8,341 bases of DNA from Burkholderiaceae bacterium. Lineage in GTDB: Bacteria; Pseudomonadota; Gammaproteobacteria; Burkholderiales; Burkholderiaceae_E. A program made the position numbers and the translations under genes. Shown here piece by piece: positions 8,003 through 8,341 of the stretch. Location of the stretch: NCBI GenBank assembly GCA_016710525.1, contig JADJVQ010000115.1, positions 1 through 8,341 of the forward strand. The letters run 5' to 3'. Each line of letters begins with the position of its first letter. Position 1 is the first letter of the stretch. The notes below the pieces were generated by a model, which was not told the DNA's origin, did no database searches, and saw nothing but the letters and a program-made list of their open reading frames with translations.

Positions 8003-8341
8003 ATGGGGCAAACTCGCGCTGGCGGCCAAGATCACGCACGTGCCGTCGATGTACCTGTCGGAACTCCCCGGTCCGCACCAGGGCTGCCGGCAGGCGGCGA
8101 TTGATGGTCACGTCGAAATCGGGCGCCGCTGCCGTGCGCTGGGCGTGGACACGATCGTCGTGTTCGACGTCCACTGGCTGGTGAACGCCGACTACCACAT
8201 CAATTGCGCACCCCATTTCAAGGGGATCTACACGAGCAACGAGCTGCCGCACTTCATCCAGAACATGCCGTACCAGTACGAAGGCAATCCGGCGCTGGGC
8301 CGGCTGATCGCCGAGGTCGCCACCGAAGACGGCGTCTTTAC
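8003..8341 (+). CDS. hpaD: HpaD: 3,4-dihydroxyphenylacetate 2,3-dioxygenase, class III extradiol type (3'-truncated)
   Basis: Fe(II) ring-cleavage enzyme that opens homoprotocatechuate to 5-carboxymethyl-2-hydroxymuconate semialdehyde, the substrate of HpaE. It belongs to the LigB-like class III extradiol family. From ATG 8003 the E. coli-like start GKLALAAKITHVPSMYL appears only if one G of the GGGG run at 8005-8008 is dropped; as written, the ATG opens a different frame. The remainder is intact: SELPGPHQGCRQAAIDGH, VDTIVVFDVHWLVNADYH, HFKGIYTSNELPHFI and YEGNPALGRLIAE. Probable Fe ligands are His12 (ITHVP) and His57 (DVHW), counted in the corrected protein. About 112 of a usual 280-285 residues lie in the window. 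Downstream hpaF/hpaH/hpaI would be expected beyond the edge. Confidence 0.9.

Noticed and set aside
7089..8252. Long reverse-strand open frame of 387 codons opposite hpaE/hpaD
   Set aside because: It is antisense to catalytic motifs of HpaE and HpaD, is rich in Arg/His/Ala and matches nothing recognisable.

Overview
The window is GC-rich (about two thirds G+C by eye), densely coding and almost entirely + strand. It suggests a betaproteobacterium, probably Burkholderiales-like. The basis is family resemblance: a glrK-qseG-glrR two-component operon, a small M50 site-2 protease and an hpa (homoprotocatechuate meta-cleavage) operon with split hpaG1/hpaG2. No RNA gene, insertion sequence, CRISPR array or phage gene was seen.

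Layout: (1) 1-304, the end of ccmH, a cytochrome c maturation haem-lyase subunit. (2) 305-718, about 400 bases with no convincing gene but with several repeats and dyads. (3) 719-4223, glrK (sensor histidine kinase), qseG (lipoprotein) and glrR (sigma54-dependent response regulator). (4) 4291-4935, an intact M50-family membrane metalloprotease. (5) 4936-5080, an intergenic region with a good sigma70-type promoter. (6) 5081-8341, hpaG1, hpaG2, hpaE and the start of hpaD, which convert homoprotocatechuate (3,4-dihydroxyphenylacetate) by ring cleavage, semialdehyde oxidation, decarboxylation and isomerisation towards central metabolism. The ring-cleavage enzyme HpaD runs off the right edge.

The most striking property is that nearly every gene except the M50 protease is broken by single-base indels, in-frame stops or a missing block. 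Conserved protein sequence resumes immediately in another frame each time. I can point to more than 20 such breaks, several of them compensated pairs. Functionally unrelated neighbours are all affected while the protein-level conservation is excellent. That fits an error-rich sequence or assembly better than real gene decay, though only resequencing can decide. One consequence is that naive ORF calling yields a false 939-residue 'kinase-lipoprotein-regulator' protein and a false HpaE-HpaD fusion.

I found no convincing undescribed system. The items most worth a second look are a 25-base intergenic repeat present twice, a perfect 8-bp-arm dyad upstream of glrK, the missing segment in hpaG2, and the stop codon at the expected second CxxC cysteine of CcmH. 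Gene coordinates below are biological spans stitched across frames.
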